35,259 nucleotides of DNA, from NCBI GenBank assembly GCA_963751355.1, contig CAVVVS010000120.1:1-35259 (forward strand), written 5' to 3'. Below, in pieces: positions 15,557 through 23,294 of this stretch. How positions within the stretch are numbered: the stretch's first letter is position 1; each line of letters starts with the position of its first letter. The notes beneath the pieces are model-generated. The model was not told the DNA's origin and searched no databases. It was given only the letters and a program-made list of their open reading frames with translations. Position numbers and translations under genes: made by a program. This DNA comes from CAVVVS01 sp963751355 (GTDB lineage Bacteria; Bacteroidota; Ignavibacteria; Ignavibacteriales; Ignavibacteriaceae).

Positions 15557-16138
15557 ATGAGCAGAAAAAAAATATTTAAATTACTTGAACAAAATAAACC
15601 AGTGTTGCAGCCGCTTCCCGGAATTGATCCTGCGGAATTTACGATTGAAACGGATAATGTCAGTATGTTTTTAAATACTTTGAATTCAATAGGTGCAAAC
15701 GTTTATGAAGTAAAAAGTAATTCGGAAGCTGTTGAATTTTTGAATAAAGAATATCCGGATGCAAAATCAATTATTTCCACGGTAGAAGATATAAAACTTA
15801 GTACAATCGATTTGAAAAGTATTACCTCAATAAATGAACTGGACAATCTTGATTTAGCAATTATAAATGGTCAATTTGGAGTTGCCGAAAATGGTGCTGT
15901 TTGGATCCCGGAAAAAGAGATGGGACTTCGTTCGGTTCCGTTTATCGCAAAGCATCTTGTTATTATTCTTGATAAAAGCTCGATCGCCCAAAATATGCAT
16001 GAAGCTTATTTACGTCTTCAAGATTATGATGCCGGTTACGGTGTATTTATTTCAGGTCCTTCCAAAACTGCCGATATAGAACAATCTCTTGTCATCGGTG
16101 TCCATGGTCCATTAAGTTTAACTTTGTTATTATTTTAA
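15557..16138 (+). CDS. lutC: Lactate utilization protein LutC (LUD domain)
   Basis: The 193-aa protein is a LUD-domain protein of the LutC type: the conserved NGQFGVAENGAVWIPE segment (about 104-119), then HLVIILDKSSI and GYGVFISGPSKTADIEQSLVIGVHGP close to the end. The latter is the standard end of LutC. LutC completes the L-lactate to pyruvate oxidation system together with LutA and LutB. The ATG begins at the base after the lutB stop. It is the last gene of the operon; a hairpin lies 110 bases downstream. Confidence 0.92.
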   Translation: MSRKKIFKLLEQNKPVLQPLPGIDPAEFTIETDNVSMFLNTLNSIGANVYEVKSNSEAVEFLNKEYPDAKSIISTVEDIKLSTIDLKSITSINELDNLDLAIINGQFGVAENGAVWIPEKEMGLRSVPFIAKHLVIILDKSSIAQNMHEAYLRLQDYDAGYGVFISGPSKTADIEQSLVIGVHGPLSLTLLLF

Positions 16139-16247
16139 AACGCCGGGACCTAAAAAATAAAATTATAACTATTTAAAATTGTGAATTTATCCGGACAAAT
16201 TTTTTTAAATCCTACGCATCAAGTTGCTTCGTCCAAAGTATCTTTCT

Positions 16248-16282
16248 AAAGGTTATTGTGTCCAATTTTGGGGGTAACCTTT
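16248..16282. terminator. Hairpin between convergent fucose and glycosidase operons
   Basis: AAAGGTTA (16248-16255) pairs exactly with TAACCTTT (16275-16282); the 19-nt loop holds an inner CCAA/TTGG stem. It lies midway between the lutC stop (16138) and the end of the sialidase-like gene (16327), as expected for a two-way terminator. No T-run follows on either side. An alternative is the remnant of an inverted-repeat element. Confidence 0.4.
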
Positions 16283-16326
16283 ACTATTAGCTACCTTTAT
16301 GGAATAATTTCAATTTTATATTTATC

Positions 16327-17373
16327 CTAATTGATTTTCAGAACAACATATTTTATAGTTTTTCTATTATAAGTATAAGTGATATATATTGACTTATCCG
16401 AAGCTTGGATAACAGCCGGATAACTAAACTCACCTTTCTTTTCATTTTCAAGTTGATAAATATCTTTCCAATTTTCACCATCATTTGAAAGTGCAACATT
16501 CAGAACATTCCGTCCATAAAACCATTCGGCTCCGTGTAATAATGGATTATAAACTAAAATAAAGCTCCCGTTTTTCAATGCAACGGCATCAATACCCGAA
16601 TTAGGGTTTGGCAGAGACGTTTTAATTAGCTTGCTCCAATGTAATCCATTATCAGATGACCATGTTTGATAAATAGAATTCTGACGGCTTCGGCATAACA
16701 TCTGCAATTTACCGTCCGGGTGTTTAATGATAGTAGGTTGAATGACTCCTACGGCACTATCTTTTTTAATCTCAACCATTTTCCATATAATAAAGTTCTC
16801 ATCCGTGATTTCAAGATGTATATTCCACTTGCCGTCCATGCCTTCGGTGCTTGAAGGGCACAAAATATTTCCGTTATGAAGTTGAATAGGTTTATCTTTT
16901 ATGGGACCAAGAAAACCTTTCGGTAATGCCTGTGGTTGGGTCCAGCTTTTTCCATTATCTGAAGATTTCACAAAATATCCGTGCCATTCACGCGGATTGA
17001 TTCCGACTTTGTAAAACAGAATGAGAGAGTTGTTTTTTGTCTTAAAGAGTACAGGATTCCAGCAGGGAAGTTCTTTTCCTAGTGAATCTCTTCCTACTGC
17101 AACTTCTACCGGTTTGTTCCATTTGTTATTCTTAAATGTTGATAACCAAATTCCAACATTATTAGCTCCCTCATGCTTGCCTGCAAACCAAGCTGCAATA
17201 AATGTTCCCGGAGTGAGTTCAGCAATTGTACTTGCATGGCAAGCTCCGAATGTACCTTGCTGAAATATAGTTGTGTCTAAAATAACTGTGACTCGTGAAT
17301 TATTTAATGGCTGCGAGTAAACTAAAATATTGGTTACTACAATAAATAATAATATGTTACGAAAGTGATTCAT
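16327..17373 (-). CDS. Secreted sialidase-fold (BNR/Asp-box) protein
   Basis: The 348-aa protein starts with a signal peptide (MNHFRNILLFIVVTNILVYS) and forms a six-bladed sialidase-like propeller, recognised by Asp boxes SSDNGKSW (137-144), SSDNGLHW (239-246) and SNDGENW (296-302). The opening GACHASTIAELTPGTFIAAWF and ending YPAVIQASDKSIYITYTYNRK are typical of the BNR_2 family. No FRIP motif of classical GH33 sialidases is visible, so sialic acid should not be assumed. Homologues sit in many polysaccharide loci and may be glycosidases of other specificity. It is the last of three minus-strand genes, 90 bases after the GH29 gene, so it probably acts with GH29 and GH20 on the same glycan. 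Confidence 0.82.
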   Translation of the reverse strand: MNHFRNILLFIVVTNILVYSQPLNNSRVTVILDTTIFQQGTFGACHASTIAELTPGTFIAAWFAGKHEGANNVGIWLSTFKNNKWNKPVEVAVGRDSLGKELPCWNPVLFKTKNNSLILFYKVGINPREWHGYFVKSSDNGKSWTQPQALPKGFLGPIKDKPIQLHNGNILCPSSTEGMDGKWNIHLEITDENFIIWKMVEIKKDSAVGVIQPTIIKHPDGKLQMLCRSRQNSIYQTWSSDNGLHWSKLIKTSLPNPNSGIDAVALKNGSFILVYNPLLHGAEWFYGRNVLNVALSNDGENWKDIYQLENEKKGEFSYPAVIQASDKSIYITYTYNRKTIKYVVLKIN

Positions 17374-17463
17374 TCTTAATATATCCTTCTGTCAATTATT
17401 AATTTGCATTGTACTTCAACAGTGTTTAGCATAATGAATATCTTCTTCATTTTCATAAAAATT

Positions 17464-19716
17464 TCACTCAACACTAATCTCATCGCAAAATATCCATGCT
17501 TTTTCACCGGCTCCTTTATGCCACTTTGGGCAAACTCCAATATTTTTTGCTTGAATGTGAATAAACCTTGCCGAAAGATTTTTCAAATTGAAATTGAATG
17601 AATGGATAAAAGCTTTGGTATCTTTTTCTGTGATGTCATTTCTCATTATAACTAATTTTTCAAATTTTTTACCACCCCTTGAAATTGAAAATTCAACTGA
17701 TTCCGGTAAGAAAATATAAGAATTTACATCACTTAAAAATGATGCAGAAATTTTATTAATATGCTTTATTTTGCCAATATCGATGACAGCATCTAAATTA
17801 GAACCGTTATACCCCTGCCATTTCCCATCTTCAAAATTAGTGCTTCCTTTGGCTCCATCAACTAAAGCGTATATTCCGCCGCCGGTATATTTTTTATCAT
17901 AACCGGTCTTATATTTAATGCCGTATTTAGCTTTATAATAATTTGCTTTAACAGGCAGACTTCTTTCCCCATTGTTCGAAACTGCTATTGCAGATACCGT
18001 AGTGGTTTTATATAATGTAACAGGTCCATTGTATTTTAAAGAATTTGTATCCGGTACACTTCCGTCAAGCGTGTAAAATAATCTGGTATTTTTTAAATCG
18101 CTAGATAATCTAAAATTAATGCTATCTGAGAAATCACTTCCAGCCGGATCAAATTCTGCATGCGGAGGCGCCAAATATAAACCGAATGATGAGAGCGTGG
18201 GATTAGTACGGCATTGATCAATAACTATTCTGACTTTTTTAGCACTAACTGCAGGGAACCTGATTAATCTTTTAAAACCTACGGTTGTTGCTTCGGCAAA
18301 TTTTTCCCATTTATTTCCATCAAGCCATTCCAGATGAAATTTTTCTATTCTTTGACCTGCTGTTATATTTTCCTGAAGCATTGCCCGGTTGAAAGTTCCT
18401 TTTTTATTAAGAATGATTTCTATTGAGGCAGTACTTATTGTATCCATTGTCGTCCAAAATGTGTTTAGGTTATTATCAAGTATATATTTTGCCTCGTTAC
18501 CTTTCTTTTCACTAGAAGCCTTTGCCATTGCATTCATGGCAATGTTTAATCTAAATGTTTCATCTAAAATATAACGCATTCCCCGGAGGCTTTTTATATC
18601 GTACTTTGTAATTAAACCGTGAGTGTCCGGCGGAACATTTAAGAGCAGAGCATTATTTAATCCGACCGAATTATAATAAATATCAACAAGTTTGTAAGGT
18701 GACTTTACCCGCTCATTATCATCTTTATGATAAAACCACCCCGGGCGAATAGATACATCTGCTTCAGCTGGATACCAAATCAATGAAGAGGCTTTTTCTA
18801 TTTTTTCCCGGCTGCCTAAATCCTCCGCAGTTAGATCATGCGGCACAAATGCTTTATCCAGAGATTTGTGTTGAGAATTTGCCGCAATTTTTTTTAGGTT
18901 AATATTAGATCCGGGAAGAACACTCCATTCCGTTTGTCTTCCGTATCCCGATTCAGTTCCGACCCAGCGTACATCCGGTCCCATTATTGCAATTACGGCA
19001 TCGGGTTGAAGTTTCCGGATTAATTTATAATATGCATTCCAGTCGTAAACTTGTTTTTTCCCGTTAGGACCTTCTCCATTTGCTCCGTCAAACCAAACTT
19101 CGGATATTTTACCATAGTTGGTTAAAAGTTCTCTAAGCAGATTTTCAAAAAACGTGTTATATGCCGGAGTGCCGTAAGTTTTCTCGTGTCTATCCCAGGG
19201 AGATAAATAAATTCCGAATTTCAGTCCGGCTTTATGACAAGCCTCCGATAAGTCTCTTACGATATCACCTTTCCCTTTTTCAAAAGGTGTATTTGAAATA
19301 TTATAATCAGTATATTTAGACGGCCATAGACAGAAGCCGTCATGATGTTTTGCAGTAAGAATCACCTGTTTCATTCCGGCAACTTTAAATACCTTCACCC
19401 ACTGTTTTACATCTATTTTATCCGGATTAAATTTAGCTATACTAGCATTCCCTTTTCCCCATTCTACATTATCAAAAGTGTTCATTCCGAAATGCACAAA
19501 CGCGGAAAATTCTATTTTTTGCCATGCATATTGCCGTTTTGATGGAGTTACGTGCGCAGCCTTTTTAATAATTTGTGCGGGAGTATCGCCGGGATTAATA
19601 ATAACGAAATTATTATTATGACTATCATGCCGATTTTGGCAGAAGGTAGGAATACTGATTAAAGAAATTATTAGCAGATTAAAAATAAATATGAAGTAGA
19701 AGGAAGATGATTTCAT
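17464..19716 (-). CDS. Secreted GH29 alpha-L-fucosidase (subfamily B-like) with C-terminal binding modules
   Basis: The 750-aa protein has a signal peptide (to about residue 26) and a GH29 barrel (about 45-385): VHFGMNTF, ILTAKHHDGFCLWPS, and the nucleophile Asp210 in EVWFDGANGEGP; Glu263 in RQTEWSVLP is a candidate acid/base. The sequence style is that of GH29-B enzymes, which prefer branched alpha-1,3/1,4 fucose as in Lewis structures. A discoidin-like domain follows (395-515), then a chitobiase-type Ig-like domain (520-595) and a terminal F5/8C-like module (600-750) almost the same as those of the GH20 and GH92 here. It should release the fucose that FucP imports. It lies 230 bases downstream of GH20. 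Confidence 0.92.
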   Translation of the reverse strand: MKSSSFYFIFIFNLLIISLISIPTFCQNRHDSHNNNFVIINPGDTPAQIIKKAAHVTPSKRQYAWQKIEFSAFVHFGMNTFDNVEWGKGNASIAKFNPDKIDVKQWVKVFKVAGMKQVILTAKHHDGFCLWPSKYTDYNISNTPFEKGKGDIVRDLSEACHKAGLKFGIYLSPWDRHEKTYGTPAYNTFFENLLRELLTNYGKISEVWFDGANGEGPNGKKQVYDWNAYYKLIRKLQPDAVIAIMGPDVRWVGTESGYGRQTEWSVLPGSNINLKKIAANSQHKSLDKAFVPHDLTAEDLGSREKIEKASSLIWYPAEADVSIRPGWFYHKDDNERVKSPYKLVDIYYNSVGLNNALLLNVPPDTHGLITKYDIKSLRGMRYILDETFRLNIAMNAMAKASSEKKGNEAKYILDNNLNTFWTTMDTISTASIEIILNKKGTFNRAMLQENITAGQRIEKFHLEWLDGNKWEKFAEATTVGFKRLIRFPAVSAKKVRIVIDQCRTNPTLSSFGLYLAPPHAEFDPAGSDFSDSINFRLSSDLKNTRLFYTLDGSVPDTNSLKYNGPVTLYKTTTVSAIAVSNNGERSLPVKANYYKAKYGIKYKTGYDKKYTGGGIYALVDGAKGSTNFEDGKWQGYNGSNLDAVIDIGKIKHINKISASFLSDVNSYIFLPESVEFSISRGGKKFEKLVIMRNDITEKDTKAFIHSFNFNLKNLSARFIHIQAKNIGVCPKWHKGAGEKAWIFCDEISVE

Positions 19717-19872
19717 TTTTTAAATCTCAATTTTGTAATTGAAAAAATATCTGTAATATAAACCTAAAATTAAATTCCTGTAATATTTTAATAATGTAAG
19801 CCTATTTACAGAATGGGTTATTAATTACTTTTCAATATCGATGTCGTACATATAGAATATCTTATTAATTTC

Positions 19873-19896
19873 ATACACTCAATCATTTAAGTGTAT
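19873..19896. repeat. 7-bp hairpin between GH20 and GH29
   Basis: ATACACT (19873-19879) pairs with AGTGTAT (19890-19896) around a 10-nt loop, about 50 bases past the GH20 stop. It may end or attenuate the GH20 transcript or stabilise its 3' end; there is no T-run. The remaining 230-bp gap shows nothing else. Confidence 0.3.
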
Positions 19897-19946
19897 TCTG
19901 GCTTATACTACCTTGTAAAATGCCTTATCTGGAAATTGTAAATAAT

Positions 19947-22190
19947 CTATTTTACCTCGATTTCATCAATAAATAACCAGGCATTTTGCCCAGCACCGGG
20001 ATGCCACGGAGGACATTTTTTAATGCTCACTGCTTTTACCTTTATGTATCTTGCTTTTTGATTTTTGAACCGGGCTGAAAAATCTTTTAGTATAATCTCT
20101 GAGTTTTTTTGAGGTGTATCGTTTAAGACTGTTTTTTTATCAAAATAATTGATTCCGTCTTTCGATATGGATACTTCTACTTCAGTCGGCAGGAATACCC
20201 ATGAACCGGAATCAAGCATAAACCTTGGAGTAACTTTTGAAATATTTTCAACTTTTCCTAGATCAATTATACCCTCAAAATTTTTCCCGTCATATCCCTG
20301 CCATAAACCGTCATGAAGATTTTTTGTTCCTCTTATCCCGTCAATCAATGCATTATTACCACCGGCACGATATCGTTGGTCATATTTGTTAATTAATGTT
20401 ATTCTTGAGTTTAAGGCTTTATGAAAATCGAATGATAAATTTATTTGTTTACCGACATAGTTTTTATTTCGGAAAGCCGCAGCATTAAGTTTTATAGTTT
20501 TTGTGATTTTAACGGGTATAGAATAAGTAGTGGAATTTGAATTGGGTGTACTTCCATCTTCGGTATAACGAATTGTTAAATCTTTCTGATTAGAAGTTAA
20601 TTTAACCGTAAACTCATTTCGAGTTTTATTATAAGAAGTGGAAAATGTAATTGCCTTTATTTCCGGTCCGTAATTAATACCGAGTGCTGTTAAATCATCA
20701 TAAGCTATTTCTATGCGTGAATGGAACTCGGCAAAATTTCTTTTTTTGGGATCACTCCAGAATACTTCGGACAATGCTAGCAGTCTGGGGAACAGCTTAA
20801 AATCAACTTTCTCCTGCGGTGTATGTTCCGACCATAAACTTGCTTCACCTCCTAAAATATATTTCCTTTCATTTTCTGGAAGACTAAGGGGAATTGGATT
20901 AAACGAATAGACTACTCGTAGATTAAGGTCCTCCGTACTGGAGCTTAAATATGTGTAGGTTGCAGGGGAACAAATTACATAATGTCCTAATTTAGCTGCT
21001 TCAATTGCTCCTTGAAATCCCTGCCAGGACTCAACTACCGCCCCTGGCGCGAGTCCTCCTTCTAAAATTTCATTCCACCCGATTATTTGTTTCCCTTTTG
21101 AATTCAGATATTTTGCAATACGTTTTATAAAATAACTCTGAAGCCCTTCTTCATCTTTTGATCCCTCTTCCTTTATTCTTGCCTGACACCTTGGAGATGT
21201 TTTCCACCTGTCCTTAGGCACTTCGTCTCCGCCTATATGAATATATTTCCCGGGGAATAATTTTATAACCTCATCAAGAACGTTTTCAAGAAAATAAAAA
21301 GTTGAATCTCTGCCCGGGCAATAAATATCTTTCATTACTCCCCATGTAGTTGCTACTTGAAAAGGTCCGCCTGTACAAGAATTTTCCGGGTAAGCTGCCA
21401 GCGAAGCTTGACAATGTCCCGGCATTTCAATTTCCGGTACTACGGTAATGAATCTGCTTTTGGCATATGCAACAATCTCTCTAATATCGTTCTGAGTATA
21501 AAAACCTCCATAAAATGCACCGTCGGCTTCCTTCCGCCATGCACCTACTGACGTCAATTTTGGATATTTTTTTATCTCAATTCTCCAGCCCTGGTCGTCT
21601 GTAAGATGAAGGTGAAGTATATTAAATTTATAATATGCCAGTATGTTGATATATCTTTTAATAAAATTTTTAGTCATAAAATGACGGACACAGTCAAGGT
21701 TCAATCCCCGCCAGGAGAATTTTGGCTTATCAGAAATTTTACAGCATGTAATTTTTACAGGACTGCCGTCCTTTTTTAATTTTACAGAAGCCGGTATAAG
21801 TTGGAAGAAAGTCTGCATCCCCCTAAACAATCCTTCCTCAAACGGGGCAGCAATTTCAACTTTATGATTTGAAACTATTAGTGTATAAAACTCTTTGTTC
21901 TTTTTATCAAGCGACATATCGATTTTTAAAATTATTTCACCAGTTGATTTGGCATTATTGACCGATTTAATATTTAATCCCGTGAATTTTTTAATTTGAG
22001 AGCAGAAATAATTCTGAAGTGTATCTGCCTTTTCAATTATATTAGTCTTATTTGATAATATAAAATTTGCGTTGTACCATTGTACTTTTTCGGGTAAGGG
22101 AATGAGAGGAACATTCTTCCGGACAGGCTGTACATCAGGTTTTACATTTACAGTAATTAAAAAGAAAAGTAAAAGAGTAAACTTATTCAT
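19947..22190 (-). CDS. Secreted GH20 beta-N-acetylhexosaminidase with C-terminal binding modules
   Basis: The 747-aa protein has a signal peptide (1 to about 18), a GH20b domain (about 25-150) and the GH20 barrel (155-500): WRGLNLDCVRHF, LHLHLTDDQGWRIEI, PEIEMPGHCQASLAAYP, the Asp322-Glu323 pair in HIGGDEVP (polarising Asp and acid/base Glu of substrate-assisted catalysis), and later VESWQGF and GGEASLWSEH. A chitobiase C-terminal-like domain (about 512-588) and an F5/8C-like module (595-747) follow. It removes terminal beta-GlcNAc or GalNAc, as on N-glycans, mucin or chitin fragments. It is the first gene of the minus-strand unit, facing a 1.1-kb divergent region. An upstream site at 22515-22526 shares a decamer with the fucose promoter. 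Confidence 0.95.
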   Translation of the reverse strand: MNKFTLLLFFLITVNVKPDVQPVRKNVPLIPLPEKVQWYNANFILSNKTNIIEKADTLQNYFCSQIKKFTGLNIKSVNNAKSTGEIILKIDMSLDKKNKEFYTLIVSNHKVEIAAPFEEGLFRGMQTFFQLIPASVKLKKDGSPVKITCCKISDKPKFSWRGLNLDCVRHFMTKNFIKRYINILAYYKFNILHLHLTDDQGWRIEIKKYPKLTSVGAWRKEADGAFYGGFYTQNDIREIVAYAKSRFITVVPEIEMPGHCQASLAAYPENSCTGGPFQVATTWGVMKDIYCPGRDSTFYFLENVLDEVIKLFPGKYIHIGGDEVPKDRWKTSPRCQARIKEEGSKDEEGLQSYFIKRIAKYLNSKGKQIIGWNEILEGGLAPGAVVESWQGFQGAIEAAKLGHYVICSPATYTYLSSSTEDLNLRVVYSFNPIPLSLPENERKYILGGEASLWSEHTPQEKVDFKLFPRLLALSEVFWSDPKKRNFAEFHSRIEIAYDDLTALGINYGPEIKAITFSTSYNKTRNEFTVKLTSNQKDLTIRYTEDGSTPNSNSTTYSIPVKITKTIKLNAAAFRNKNYVGKQINLSFDFHKALNSRITLINKYDQRYRAGGNNALIDGIRGTKNLHDGLWQGYDGKNFEGIIDLGKVENISKVTPRFMLDSGSWVFLPTEVEVSISKDGINYFDKKTVLNDTPQKNSEIILKDFSARFKNQKARYIKVKAVSIKKCPPWHPGAGQNAWLFIDEIEVK

Positions 22191-22514
22191 AAAAAACGGC
22201 TTTCCTTATTTCTGATAGAATATAGGTTATTTCAAATTTGAAAATATTTTAATGAGGTAAAATTTAAGTTGAACATTATCCATACAAGGGGATGATCAAT
22301 TTATAACAAATAGGTTAGGTATATTTATTAAAAATGTACAACGTTTGCTTTGACAAAAATAATATTTATTTTTACAAAAAAAAGTTAGTTTAACTTATCT
22401 ATTTTATAAACGATTTGGTACGGATTTAAATAGGAGATATTTATTCTTGAAAAAAACTTTGATCTATATAGATATAAGTAAATTTATTTAAAACTGCTTT
22501 GAAATTATCAAATC

Positions 22515-22526
22515 AATATTTTTGCA
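22515..22526 (-). promoter_or_regulatory. TGCAAAAATATT box upstream of GH20
   Basis: On the minus strand this reads TGCAAAAATATT, sharing the decamer GCAAAAATAT with the left half-site before fucD (6827-6838) and, apart from the first base, with the site before the CBM9-like gene (28894-28904). It lies 325 bases ahead of the GH20 start in the gene's orientation. A role as binding site of the AraC regulator is inference. Confidence 0.35.
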
Positions 22527-22763
22527 TAGAATAGTTGCGGATTTCAACTACAATTTAACTCAGAAAAAAAATATCGGAATCAATCAATTCTTATAAAACT
22601 TTTAGTGTCCTTAAATTATTGTGTTTTATATCTAATGTTATTGACTTTTTGTATGTTAAATTGTTAATAAAAGTTATGTAGAATTTTTAATATTACGGTA
22701 AATCTGCTGTTGAAGCCAATGTTAATATATGATTTCTATCCTCATCATTGGAGTTGTATAAAT

Positions 22764-22871
22764 ATGTCTCTCGTTAATAAACCTTTCGAACTGAAACAAC
22801 ATTATTTGAAGATATTCCCGATACTTGATCAAAATGTAATCCTTGATATGATTAAAATGCTTCACCCATGA
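22764..22871 (+). CDS. Possible small open reading frame, 35 codons
   Basis: ATG at 22764 opens a 35-residue frame (MSLVNKPFELKQHYLKIF... ending DMIKMLHP). GGAG stands about 12 bases upstream, rather far. It has a mixed amphipathic composition and no recognised family. It could be a chance frame, a leader peptide, or the remnant of a lost gene in the long divergent region. Nothing beyond the frame and the weak ribosome site supports it. Confidence 0.2.
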   Translation: MSLVNKPFELKQHYLKIFPILDQNVILDMIKMLHP

Positions 22872-23294
22872 ATATATATTTATGTGAAAGTTTCGATTTA
22901 GCTAAATAAACTTTGTTTAAAAGAAGTATAATGGCCTGTATGTAGGAATATTTTCCTTGAGGATATAAAAATTTTAATACGATTACTTTTAAATGAAATT
23001 TTATATGCGGTTGATTTTTATAAACGCAAAATTCTCAAATCTTACCGGGAAAATACCGGAGCTTTTCCGGTTAAAGTATCTTAGTTTTTACATTGTTCTC
23101 GATATCGTTCTAATATATGGTTGTGCTCTGTGATTTACAACCTAAGGAATCAAAGATTTAATGAATATTGTACTAAAATTAAAAACTATAATTAATAACC
23201 AACAAGATTATGAAATTTTGCAGTCGGTAATTAAAGCTTAGGAAGTTGCATTGTCTATTTCTCCTATAACAAATACAATTTGAAAGGTAATATA

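Larger units (their letters stand above)
22191..23279. promoter_or_regulatory. 1.1-kb divergent intergenic region between the two glycosidase operons
   Basis: This strongly AT-rich stretch must contain both promoters. Visible elements are TGCAAAAATATT on the minus strand (22515-22526), a TTTTGCA on the plus strand (23216-23222), and the hairpin ACCGGA/TCCGGT (23055-23060 / 23066-23071). A 35-codon open frame starts at 22764 (listed separately). No tRNA, mobile element or gene relic was recognised. The length is unusual in a locus whose other gaps are 100-400 bases, so a small RNA or lost gene is possible. Confidence 0.45.

Noticed and set aside
16327..17373. Call as GH33 exo-alpha-sialidase
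   Set aside because: The Asp boxes show the fold only; the FRIP motif is not visible and no sialic-acid catabolic genes are in the window.
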